NCBI GenBank assembly: GCA_016219185.1
Contig: JACRBZ010000085.1
Location: forward strand, 1-49,199
Source: Deltaproteobacteria bacterium
GTDB lineage: Bacteria > Desulfobacterota > Desulfobacteria > Desulfobacterales > Desulfatirhabdiaceae
DNA length: 49,199 bases
Reading direction: 5' to 3'
In this document: piece by piece, positions 25,682 through 33,529 of the stretch
Layout: each line of letters starts with the position of its first letter
Numbering within the stretch: the stretch's first letter is position 1
Program-made: the position numbers and the translations under genes
The notes under the pieces: generated by a model
Told to the model about the DNA's origin: nothing
Seen by the model: the letters and a program-made list of their open reading frames with translations, nothing else
Database searches by the model: none

Positions 25682-27031
25682 ATGCTTTTTGCGCTGTGTA
25701 TCCTTGCCAACGCCATTCCTCTCCATGCTGACGATGTTTTTTCCATCTCTGGCAGGCTGGACCTGCATGGCGTGTATGCGATAGACCCGGATAGCGTCAA
25801 AGAGGACCCGAGTCTGACCGCCAGGATGCAGCTTGATGCACAAAAGTCGCAATGGCGTGTTCATTCGTGGATTGAGGGAGGATGGGATGGAACGGTCCGC
25901 AGCCCTCGCCGGGATCATTCGATCCTCAAGAGTTTCGATGAGGTCTATCAGGATAATACACCCTATTTGGAATTCAAGGAGCTCTATGTGGAGCGGTCGC
26001 TCGCAAGCCTTGATCTGAGGGTCGGGATTCAGCGTTTTTCCTGGGGAAGGCTCGACGAGTATCCGGTAAACGATCTTTTCAATCCCTGGGATTACACGCA
26101 GTTCATCGTGAGGCCCATCGAAGAAAGAAAGATCGGTGTCCCATCAATTTCGGCAACCATGGGCAGAATGGACTGGACATACCAACTGGTTTGGGTACCC
26201 TGGCTTGTGCCTTATCGACTCCCCAAACCCAACGAGCGCTGGTCGGTTATTTCCGCGGGAACCGCTCTGTCGAATATTCCCGATGCCGAGGTCATTTTGC
26301 AGGAGCCCGATCTGCCTTCCCGAACGCTCGGAAACGGTTCCGCCGGGTTTCGTATTCAACGAATGGGGGAAATCGAGTGGGCGGTGAATCTCTTCCATGG
26401 CTATGATCCGCGTCCCGTGTTCAAAACCACGGCGCTTCGTGTCATGGAATCCCAGGCAGGGCTTGTCATCGATCCGGGATTTGTTCCCTCGTTTCATAAG
26501 ATCACATCCATAGGACTGGATGGAGCCGCGGTGAAAGGCGACTGGAGCCTGAGGGGAGAGGCTGCATATACGCTGAGCAGGGCCTTCGATATCAGACAGG
26601 AGCTATGGGGATATCCGGATGTACTTGTGCCCGGCGTAACTCCCCTGAACCCTGTCGAGATAGAAAGAGATACTATCGACTATGGCATTGCGGCGGACTA
26701 TCGCCTTATCGAGGACTGCATGCTCACCTTGCAGGCGCAGCAGACAGTGATCGTTGACAGGCCCGCCACCTTGTTTGAGCGAGAGATCGAAACCATACTC
26801 TTGGCCAACCTCAGGGTCCAGTGGATGAACCAGAAAATCGAAACGAACCTCAATCTGGCCTACAATCCCGAACATGGCGCAAGCATGGTCCGGCCAAGTA
26901 TGTATTACGTTTTTAACGATTCATGGAAGGCTGGCATCATCGGGCTGCTGTTGGACGGCCCGCCGCAGTCGATCTTCGGCAGATATGCAAAGAATGATCA
27001 GATCGAGATGGTAATGGTTTATTCGTGGTAG
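25682..27031 (+). CDS. Outer-membrane beta-barrel protein of export system 2 (DUF1302-like)
   Basis: Predicted outer-membrane barrel, about 449 residues if started at ATG 25682, where a short signal peptide (MLFALCILANAIPLHA) begins. The barrel has LRVGIQRFSWGRLDEYPV...FNPWDYTQF, the motif group of DUF1302-type barrels, and ends in Trp (VYSW). The true start is unclear. The open frame reaches back to 25532 inside the carrier gene, yet the coupled start expected at 25605 (ATGA with the carrier stop) is in another frame and runs into a basic stretch instead. A small frame change between 25605 and 25682 would join a basic N-region to the signal core. The gene ends the system 2 operon. Confidence 0.82.
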   Translation: MLFALCILANAIPLHADDVFSISGRLDLHGVYAIDPDSVKEDPSLTARMQLDAQKSQWRVHSWIEGGWDGTVRSPRRDHSILKSFDEVYQDNTPYLEFKELYVERSLASLDLRVGIQRFSWGRLDEYPVNDLFNPWDYTQFIVRPIEERKIGVPSISATMGRMDWTYQLVWVPWLVPYRLPKPNERWSVISAGTALSNIPDAEVILQEPDLPSRTLGNGSAGFRIQRMGEIEWAVNLFHGYDPRPVFKTTALRVMESQAGLVIDPGFVPSFHKITSIGLDGAAVKGDWSLRGEAAYTLSRAFDIRQELWGYPDVLVPGVTPLNPVEIERDTIDYGIAADYRLIEDCMLTLQAQQTVIVDRPATLFEREIETILLANLRVQWMNQKIETNLNLAYNPEHGASMVRPSMYYVFNDSWKAGIIGLLLDGPPQSIFGRYAKNDQIEMVMVYSW

Positions 27032-27399
27032 CGGAATCGGAAGTTTTCTTATGATACCGGGATAAAACGAAATATTTCTTTATATGAAAATGACCAATTT
27101 TCATCCTTCGTTTTGCCCGCACCGGGCATGGCTGTTAGTTCGAAACTATTTCTCAGTGTTTGCTTTTGATGACGGTTCTTGTGTCTTTCTCTCCTGGAAA
27201 GCAGAGACAACAGCGGACAAAGATGGACTCCCTACTTCCGATGGACAGGGAATTATCGTGAAAGGAATCGGCCGCTTCGAGGGTATCAAGGGCACATCTG
27301 TTTTTAGCGGCAAAGAGCATCGTTTCAGCGGACCGCCGAAGCAAGTCCCGGTTCCCTCCCTGAGGTCGGCGGCCCCTGAACTCCAACGTTATTTTATTG
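27032..27399. other. 368-bp gap after the barrel gene
   Basis: No intact gene. It holds the probable remnant at 27168-27330 and lies between the ends of two convergent genes. I see no clear terminator. Confidence 0.35.
27168..27330 (+). pseudogene. Possible remnant of a small secreted beta-barrel (lipocalin-like) protein
   Basis: The frame reads DGSCVFLSWKAET...GQGIIVKGIGRFEGIKG, and the pattern G-x-GRFEGIKG-x-x-x-F-x-G is usual in small secreted barrels such as allene-oxide-cyclase-like and DUF3224 proteins. There is no proper start and the C-terminus is short, so it looks like a leftover. Low certainty. Confidence 0.3.
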
Positions 27400-28284
27400 T
27401 TATTTCACAACTTCCTTGACCGTGTTCATAAAAGCCTGCAAAGTTGGGGAAATCCACTTGTCTTTGTGCCAAATCATTAATATTGCAGTTTCCAATGTCT
27501 CTTCCGGCCATGGTAGAATTGTCATTTCTTTCTGTGCGATTTCTTTTTTTACAGCCATCAGAGGAATCATTGCTATTCCGAGCCCGTTTAAAATACATTG
27601 TTTAATGGTCTCAAGACTATTTATCTCTATAAATGTTACAGATTCAACTTTTTTCTCCGTTAAAATTTGCTCAAATATCATTTTATAACTACAATCATGT
27701 TTTGGTAAAAAAATCGACTGGCCTGCCAGGTCACAGATATGCATATTATATTGTTCGGCTATAGGGTGATCTGAGCTTGAGACGACAACAAGAGGTTCAA
27801 TCCTCAAAAGTTCTGTTTTTAATTCGGAGAAAGGAACAGAGTCTGCCAATAGGAATGCCACATCAATTATTCCTGTCCTAAGTTCATTTATTAATCCCTC
27901 GTATGCGCAGGTACTAATGTCAAATCCGACCTTTGGAAAGTTGGCTTGAAATTTACTCAAAATAGATGGCAAAAAGTAAGTTCCAATGCTTTGTGGCATA
28001 CGAATCGATAATGATCCATGAGGTTCTTCCCAGCCCGACACTTTAGCCAATGTTTCTTTCTCAATATCTAACATTTTTTGAGAATATTGAATTAGCATAT
28101 GCCCTGCTTCGGTGAGGTGTATGCGTTTGCCTAGTCTATCAAAGAGCGGTTGCCCGAATTCTTCTTCAAGGAGTTTGATTTGAGATGAAACAGTTGATTG
28201 CGCATAGTTCAAGGTTTCGGCCGCACGGTTAAAACTCAATAATCGTGCTACCGTTAGAAAAGTTTTAAGTTGGCGCAGTTCCAT
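27400..28284 (-). CDS. LysR-family transcriptional regulator
   Basis: 294-residue regulator. The N-terminal helix-turn-helix is typical (MELRQLKTFLTVARLLSFNRAAETLNYAQSTVSSQIKLLEEE), followed by the periplasmic-binding-protein-like effector domain (about 90-290). It is divergent from the gene at 28447 with 162 bp between, a usual arrangement in which LysR controls the neighbour. The DNA is more AT-rich than the operon before it, which hints at acquisition. The effector is unknown. Confidence 0.93.
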   Translation of the reverse strand: MELRQLKTFLTVARLLSFNRAAETLNYAQSTVSSQIKLLEEEFGQPLFDRLGKRIHLTEAGHMLIQYSQKMLDIEKETLAKVSGWEEPHGSLSIRMPQSIGTYFLPSILSKFQANFPKVGFDISTCAYEGLINELRTGIIDVAFLLADSVPFSELKTELLRIEPLVVVSSSDHPIAEQYNMHICDLAGQSIFLPKHDCSYKMIFEQILTEKKVESVTFIEINSLETIKQCILNGLGIAMIPLMAVKKEIAQKEMTILPWPEETLETAILMIWHKDKWISPTLQAFMNTVKEVVK

Positions 28285-28446
28285 TTGCTCAATTTCCGTT
28301 CGTTTTTTTTGATTATTACCATCGATATATTCCGTTTGACTAAAATTATCGATTGATATTATTATTTAAAAATTGTCATCTTGTCAATTTATTTTGATTG
28401 GTAGGGTATTGGTGAAAAATGTATTTTTTAAAAAGGAGAAAAAATA
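28285..28446. promoter_or_regulatory. Divergent control region, LysR gene / C_GCAxxG_C_C gene
   Basis: 162 AT-rich bases hold the promoters of both genes. Two ATCGAT sites flank a 21-bp core near 28322-28354 and could be part of a LysR site. No single box is strong enough to name. Confidence 0.35.
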
Positions 28447-28902
28447 ATGACAACAAAATGTGACTTAGCCAAAAAACGTTTCACAGAAGGATTTCACTGT
28501 TCTCAGGTTATATTGGAAGCATTTGCAGAAGATTATGGACTTGATCCGATTCTTGCCCGTAGAATAGGCAACCCGCTCGCTGGAGGTTCTGGACTTGGTG
28601 GGGAATGTGGTGCCGTAACCGGAGCCTTGATGGTTCTTGGTATGGAATATGGTATGGCAGATTCTGATGATTTGGAGGCCTTTCAAACCACTTTTGAAAA
28701 AGTCGGTTCATTTGTTGATAAATTCAAAGCACGCCATGGCAATCTTAATTGTCACCAGCTAATTGGCCTCAATGTTTTTAGCGAAGAAGGCCTTAAAGAA
28801 TTCATGGCAAAAGACATTAAACTGACTCAGTGCATAAAATATGTTGAGGATGCTGTTGGAATAGTAGAAGAAATTATTAATCAGGATCAGGAGTCAGAAT
28901 AA
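28447..28902 (+). CDS. C_GCAxxG_C_C family protein
   Basis: Soluble protein of 151 residues of the cysteine-pattern family called C_GCAxxG_C_C. The conserved Cys residues are visible in FHCSQVILEAF, GGECGAVTGALMVLG, NCHQLIG and TQCIKYV, likely a metal or cluster site; some relatives are annotated as putative redox or split-Soret cytochrome-like proteins, but the function is not established. The ribosome-binding site is AAAAGGAG. Probably controlled by the divergent LysR regulator. Confidence 0.88.
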   Translation: MTTKCDLAKKRFTEGFHCSQVILEAFAEDYGLDPILARRIGNPLAGGSGLGGECGAVTGALMVLGMEYGMADSDDLEAFQTTFEKVGSFVDKFKARHGNLNCHQLIGLNVFSEEGLKEFMAKDIKLTQCIKYVEDAVGIVEEIINQDQESE

Positions 28903-28995
28903 TAGGGGGAGGCGATGGAACAATGTTTGCCCTCATGAGGTGTAACATTTTATCCCGGTTACCCTCCTTAGAAAGCGAGGAGCCAGGTTTTTAAT

Positions 28996-29772
28996 ATGGA
29001 GAGCCAAAAATCATACGCTTTACACAGAGAAAACCGCGTGGGTCTTGGAGTGGAGTGCAGACCGAGCAGCGTATTCAGCGGGTTAATCGAAAAATTCTGG
29101 TTTTCGGACAAAGACACCCCTAATATTAAAACATTTGAAATCCTTCCGGACGGTAATTTCGACCTGGTATTTATTCTAAACGATTCCCGTGGCACACTGC
29201 TTTTTGCCGGACCCTATACCCGGATGGCTGCTGTTCCGATTTTCGTTGGCAAGGAATATTTCGGCGTCCGCTTCCGCACGGGAAAGATGCCGAGACTTGC
29301 CGACATTCAACCCACGGAACTCGTTGATACCATGATCGAGTTGCCGAAAATGCTGGGAATGAGCATTGATTCGCTGAGCGAGCGTCTGATCAGCGCCCGG
29401 GGAATCGATGCCAAACGGGCCTTTATAGAACTGATCTTCCAAAAAGCCGGCATTGAACTCCTCGAACGGCGGAGTCTTTGCCACCGTTGTACGGAATTAA
29501 TTGAGTTGTGCAAGGGCCGGATAAAAGTCCATGATCTGGCCTGTCGCGTCGGGACGAGTATGCGGACCCTGGAAAGGACCTTCCTCAGAGACCTGGGGAT
29601 CTCACCCAAAATGTTCATCCGCCTTGTTCGTTTCCAAAACGCCGTCGAAAAACTGAAAAACGGCAGCTATTCAACCCTTACGAATATCGCTTACGATTGC
29701 GGCTATGCGGATCAATCTCATTTTATAAAGGATTTCCAAGAGTTGGCTGAAAGATTGCCGAGCGCGGCCTGA
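28996..29772 (+). CDS. AraC-family transcriptional regulator
   Basis: 258-residue regulator. The N-terminal half (about 10-150) resembles the sensor domain of the DUF6597 type (FWFSDKDTPNIKTFEILPDGNFDLVFIL); the C-terminal half has two helix-turn-helix motifs (IKVHDLACRVGTSMRTLERTFLRD and STLTNIAYDCGYADQSHFIKDFQ). It is followed after 114 bp by the C45 hydrolase operon on the same strand, which it may control. There is no strong ribosome-binding site, so the start is less sure. Confidence 0.9.
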   Translation: MESQKSYALHRENRVGLGVECRPSSVFSGLIEKFWFSDKDTPNIKTFEILPDGNFDLVFILNDSRGTLLFAGPYTRMAAVPIFVGKEYFGVRFRTGKMPRLADIQPTELVDTMIELPKMLGMSIDSLSERLISARGIDAKRAFIELIFQKAGIELLERRSLCHRCTELIELCKGRIKVHDLACRVGTSMRTLERTFLRDLGISPKMFIRLVRFQNAVEKLKNGSYSTLTNIAYDCGYADQSHFIKDFQELAERLPSAA

Positions 29773-29886
29773 AGCTGTCAGTCTGTCGCATTTTTACAAT
29801 TCATCACGCCTGCCACCCTGTAGAATACCATTGTGAAATGTTTTTTGGAACAGAGCTTGACAACCTAACCTAACAGGAGGAACAGG

Positions 29887-30942
29887 ATGGAAATGATTCA
29901 ATGCAGCGGTACGGCCTATGAAATCGGACTACAGTATGGCATTGCGGCACGGGAAAACATCCACAAGGCCATGGATTTACTGATCGCAGGGCTTCAGATG
30001 AGCCCGTTTCGAGCAGACCGGCGGGATGGAGTAGTCGCCTGCAGCAAGAAGTATCTTGCCAACGTAAGAGCCTTTGATCCGACGGGAATCGATCGTGTCC
30101 AGGGGATGGCCGACGGCGCGGGGATTGACTTTGATGAAGCCTTCGCGATCCATTGTTATACGGAAATCACCATTAATTATCCATATCTGGCAGGCATGTG
30201 CACATCTTTTGCCGCGACAGGTTCGGCCACAAAAAACGGTATCACCATGATCGGCCAGAACATCGACTGGCATCCGGATACGCCGCTTGATCTTCTTCGA
30301 ATCCGGCATTCGGACGGCCTTGTGCAGATGGCGATTACTTTTTTCGGCACGCCCTGCTATAGTCTCACCTCGGCCGGCATCGGCAACTGTGCCAATTTGA
30401 CGATTTCGCCCATGGGGCCGGTGACAAACCATATTCCGCTTGCATTCTACCTTTTTAAGGCAATGCGGCAGAAATTCTTTGCGGATGCTTTCGAGGTCCT
30501 GCGGAATTCCGCGCGGGGAGTCGGATATTACCATCTGGCTGACGCAGGGGGCAATCTCTTGGGGATTGAGAGCATCTATGACCGATACACGGTCTTGGAG
30601 CCCAAACAAGGAATACTCGTCCACGCCAATCACTATGAAACCCGTGATTATGCGGAAAATGACGGCGCGCACATTTTTATTACCGATTCATTTCAGCGAG
30701 CGCCGCGGCTTCGCCGTCTCATGGCGCAGCATCACGGCGCGTTGACGCCGGAAATTATGATGACTTTCCTTGCCGATCACGAGGGATATCCCAACTCGAT
30801 CTGCCGACATGTGGACGGCTCAAAACCGCAGGAATTCGCATCCATGTCAAAGGCATCCTTCATCATGCTTCCGGCGGAACGAAAGATGTATATCTGCGCT
30901 GGACCGCCCTGTGAAAATAAATATGAGGAATATGCATTATAA
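29887..30942 (+). CDS. C45-type autoproteolytic acyltransferase/hydrolase (AAT-like)
   Basis: N-terminal nucleophile (Ntn) hydrolase of 351 residues, related to the acyl-CoA:6-aminopenicillanic acid acyltransferase group (peptidase family C45). The expected self-cleavage point is Gly103-Met104/Cys105 in GMCTSFAA, where Cys becomes the new N-terminus; a conserved TMIGQNIDWHP follows. Such enzymes hydrolyse or transfer acyl groups on amides; the substrate here is unknown. There is no signal peptide. The ribosome-binding site AGGAGGAACAGG is excellent. It heads a run with the genes at 31008 and 31478. Confidence 0.88.
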   Translation: MEMIQCSGTAYEIGLQYGIAARENIHKAMDLLIAGLQMSPFRADRRDGVVACSKKYLANVRAFDPTGIDRVQGMADGAGIDFDEAFAIHCYTEITINYPYLAGMCTSFAATGSATKNGITMIGQNIDWHPDTPLDLLRIRHSDGLVQMAITFFGTPCYSLTSAGIGNCANLTISPMGPVTNHIPLAFYLFKAMRQKFFADAFEVLRNSARGVGYYHLADAGGNLLGIESIYDRYTVLEPKQGILVHANHYETRDYAENDGAHIFITDSFQRAPRLRRLMAQHHGALTPEIMMTFLADHEGYPNSICRHVDGSKPQEFASMSKASFIMLPAERKMYICAGPPCENKYEEYAL

Positions 30943-31007
30943 TCCCTCGGGATGGAAATTGGGGACGAATCTGAATTGAGCACGCTTAACATGAGCCGGA
31001 GGCAGTT

Positions 31008-31475
31008 ATGAGTATTCCCGTCAATAAGTACAGGCAGTGGGTCGCATCTTTACACGAAAGCATCAATCAGCTTGGTGAAGATCTGCAAATCGCTTTAATG
31101 AAGCCGGCTGGTATTAGATGCGCTTCTGACCTGCTGTCACTTTGCGAAAATCAGCACGGGAAGAAGGCGGACACAATCGAAGATCTCATCGGTGCCTGGA
31201 ACGACATCCGAAATCAACGCGGCCTCAAAGGAAAATGGGAATTCGAAGGCGACACGGTCAGAGGCATTTTCCATGAATGTGGCTGCCCACTTGTTCGTTC
31301 CGGAATGATCGTGCTCCATCCCCTCCAATGCTATTGTTCCCAGGGAATGATGGAAACGGTTTTTCCCAAAGTAATGGGAAAGACGGTTCCGGTTGAGATC
31401 CAACGCTCCATTGCCCGGGGCGATGATGTATGCGAGTTTGTTGTTAACCTTCAACCTGTTCTCACCAAAGGATGA
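31008..31475 (+). CDS. Hypothetical cysteine-containing protein, resembles V4R/ATC-hydrolase-like domains
   Basis: Soluble 155-residue protein. The second half (FHECGCPLVRSGMIV...CYCSQGMMETVFPKVMG...RSIARGDDVCEFVV) has the RGDD-x-CEF ending seen in V4R-type and L-2-amino-thiazoline-4-carboxylate-hydrolase-like small domains, with Cys residues that could bind a metal. I cannot assign the family with certainty. The ribosome-binding site is CGGAGG. Its stop overlaps the open frame of the next gene, so it is co-translated with the DUF3795 protein. Confidence 0.7.
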   Translation: MSIPVNKYRQWVASLHESINQLGEDLQIALMKPAGIRCASDLLSLCENQHGKKADTIEDLIGAWNDIRNQRGLKGKWEFEGDTVRGIFHECGCPLVRSGMIVLHPLQCYCSQGMMETVFPKVMGKTVPVEIQRSIARGDDVCEFVVNLQPVLTKG

Positions 31476-31477
31476 TT

Positions 31478-31918
31478 ATGGACTACCATCAAATGACTTC
31501 ACCGTGCGGCCTGGATTGCTTCAATTGTCCTCTGTTTCTGGCAAACGAGGATACCGAGTTGAGGGCCGGAATCTCGGAAAAACTTGGATTGCCCATCGAA
31601 AGAGCAAAATGCGAGGGCTGCAGAAATGCACACGGTACCATCGCTTTTCTGGGTTCGACCGAACCCTGTGATGTCTACGGATGCACCGAACGGAAAGGCA
31701 TCACCTTTTGTTTCGAGTGTTCGGATTTTCCCTGCGACCATCTTCATCCTTATGCAGATCAAGCAGCTACGAGACAACATAATACAAAGCTCTTTAATCT
31801 ATGCCTGATCAAGAAGATGGGCCTTGATCCGTGGGTTGAAGGGAAAGCGAAAAACGTTAAAGATATCTATTTCAATGGCAAGCTCAGAGTGCATTCCACG
31901 GAGAAAACCTCCAAATGA
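31478..31918 (+). CDS. DUF3795 cysteine-rich protein
   Basis: 146-residue protein with the DUF3795 cysteine pattern: CGLDCFNCPLF, AKCEGCRN, CDVYGC and KGITFCFECSDFPCDHL, likely zinc or iron-sulfur ligands. Function unknown; common in anaerobes. ATG 31478 has AAAGGA at fair spacing; ATG 31472, overlapping the previous stop, is possible and adds two residues. It is the last gene of the C45 hydrolase operon. Confidence 0.87.
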   Translation: MDYHQMTSPCGLDCFNCPLFLANEDTELRAGISEKLGLPIERAKCEGCRNAHGTIAFLGSTEPCDVYGCTERKGITFCFECSDFPCDHLHPYADQAATRQHNTKLFNLCLIKKMGLDPWVEGKAKNVKDIYFNGKLRVHSTEKTSK

Positions 31919-32441
31919 CGAGGGATACGCGCTTTGCGGCTTGATGGAATATGACGGAAGTGGATTCAGGCGCGTCTCCTCAATTGAAGGCTTCGAAGTG
32001 CCTTATGTCTGCTATCGGTAATTCCATGTTCAAATCGGTGAAGCTCCCATCTTGAAATCGCTTATCCGCATATCGGCATTATTTTCGCCGCTTGAGATCA
32101 TTTCCTAATCAGCGATAAATAATGATTGTTAAACAATCATTATTTATCGCTGATTAATATTTTATCTTGACTCAATCAACGCACTCCTGTAAGCTCTTTT
32201 CATTCCAATAGGCACTGCCTGTCCGGAGAACTTTTAAACAAACTGAGGTGGGTCAATTTTTGATTGATGTTTGCTAAACCTAACCCTCACCCAAGCGTAA
32301 TTATACAATTCCCTTAATGGGCAGACAAAAGAAATTTGAAAAAATAGTTGCCATCGACTTTTTCGATTCAACGAAAATTTAATTTTTGGTGCATCAGTCC
32401 GCAAGTTATTTTTTTTACTACGCGGATAGAGAGGAGATACG
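31919..32441. other. 523-bp gene-free region with a long palindrome
   Basis: No gene with support. A short frame tail (to 32021) continues past the DUF3795 gene in another frame and may be debris. The 51-bp palindrome at 32106-32156 is the outstanding feature. The promoter of the alpha/beta hydrolase should lie in the last 200 bases. Confidence 0.5.
32106..32156. repeat. 51-bp perfect palindrome (25-bp arms, single central base)
   Basis: TAATCAGCGATAAATAATG... to its exact reverse complement with one unpaired central A at 32131. Such length without mismatch is far beyond chance. It could fold as a long hairpin in the mRNA or as a cruciform in DNA. It is not followed by a T-run, so a simple terminator is not evident. 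Confidence 0.9.
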
Positions 32442-33383
32442 ATGCGTATTGCAAAATTCGTGTTGTCTGCAATAGCTGTCCTTGTTATCGGAGTAGTTAT
32501 CGGCGTGATTGGCTTTGTTTACTGGGCGCCGGAGAAAGCCACCAGCTTTGCCATCAACGCGGAGCGCAATCGATCCAGCCTCCTTCGTAAGGAGATCGAC
32601 CTGCCGGGCGGACTGCACTATGTGTATCTGGAAGGGGGCAAGGGCGAAACGCTGATGCTTCTGCACGGTTTAGGCGCCAATAAAGACAGCTTCACCAAGG
32701 TAGCGCATTTTCTAACGCCGCATTATCGTGTCATCGTACCCGACAACATCGGCTCCGGCGAATCCTCGCATCCGCTGGAAGCGGACTACGCGCCGCCCGC
32801 CCAGGCGGAACGGCTGCGTGCTTTTGCGCATGCCCTGGGTATCGCGCGTCTGCATCTCGGCGGCAATTCCATGGGCGGTCAGATTGCGATGACCTATGCG
32901 GCCCGTTACCCTGCCGAGGTCGCGAGTCTCTGGTTGCTCGATCCGTCGGGCGTCTGGAGTGCTCCCAAGACTGAACTCATGAAGACCATTGCCAAGACGG
33001 GGCGCAACCAACTGATGCCAAAAAGCGTAGACGAGTTTGCACAAGTACTTAAATTAGTCATGTACAATCCGCCCTTTATTCCATGGCCAATGATGCAGGT
33101 GCTTGCGCAGGAGCGCATCAGGAACAATGCTCTGGAGGAGCAGATCTCCAGGCTGCTCGAATCCGACCGCGTGGAAAAACGCATCACCGGCCTGCCTGTT
33201 CCGACTTTGATTGTCTGGGGTGCGCGGGACCAGGTGCTCAGCGTTGAGTCCGCCGAGATTCTCCATAAGCTCATGCCGCACTCGCGCGTCATTGCGATGC
33301 CGGACACCGGCCATGTACCGATGATGGAACGGCCGGAGCAATGCGTGGAAGATTACCTGAAGTTCCGCGCGGCGTCCTTATAG
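32442..33383 (+). CDS. Membrane-anchored alpha/beta hydrolase
   Basis: 313-residue hydrolase with an N-terminal membrane helix (residues 4-28) that probably anchors it facing the periplasm. The fold is clear: oxyanion HGLGANKDSF, nucleophile elbow GNSMGG (Ser), acid in WGARDQV (Asp), and His in DTGHVPMMERP. It resembles lipase/esterase and MhpC-type enzymes; the substrate is unknown. The ribosome-binding site is AGAGGAG. Single gene. Confidence 0.9.
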   Translation: MRIAKFVLSAIAVLVIGVVIGVIGFVYWAPEKATSFAINAERNRSSLLRKEIDLPGGLHYVYLEGGKGETLMLLHGLGANKDSFTKVAHFLTPHYRVIVPDNIGSGESSHPLEADYAPPAQAERLRAFAHALGIARLHLGGNSMGGQIAMTYAARYPAEVASLWLLDPSGVWSAPKTELMKTIAKTGRNQLMPKSVDEFAQVLKLVMYNPPFIPWPMMQVLAQERIRNNALEEQISRLLESDRVEKRITGLPVPTLIVWGARDQVLSVESAEILHKLMPHSRVIAMPDTGHVPMMERPEQCVEDYLKFRAASL

Positions 33384-33529
33384 TTATCGTTTCCAGGTCG
33401 GGCAAAGCACGGAGAAATCCGACAATGATCACAACCTCGTTGGGCAAACCGGTTCACTTGCTCAGCAGAAAAAGATGTTGGGCTATGATGCATAGCCCAA
33501 CGCGGCTGGAGAATTGTACAAGAAAATAA

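Noticed and set aside
28905..28940. Very short frame MEQCLPS behind GGGGGAGG, as a leader peptide before the AraC gene
   Set aside because: Seven codons only, with no attenuator-type hairpins after it.
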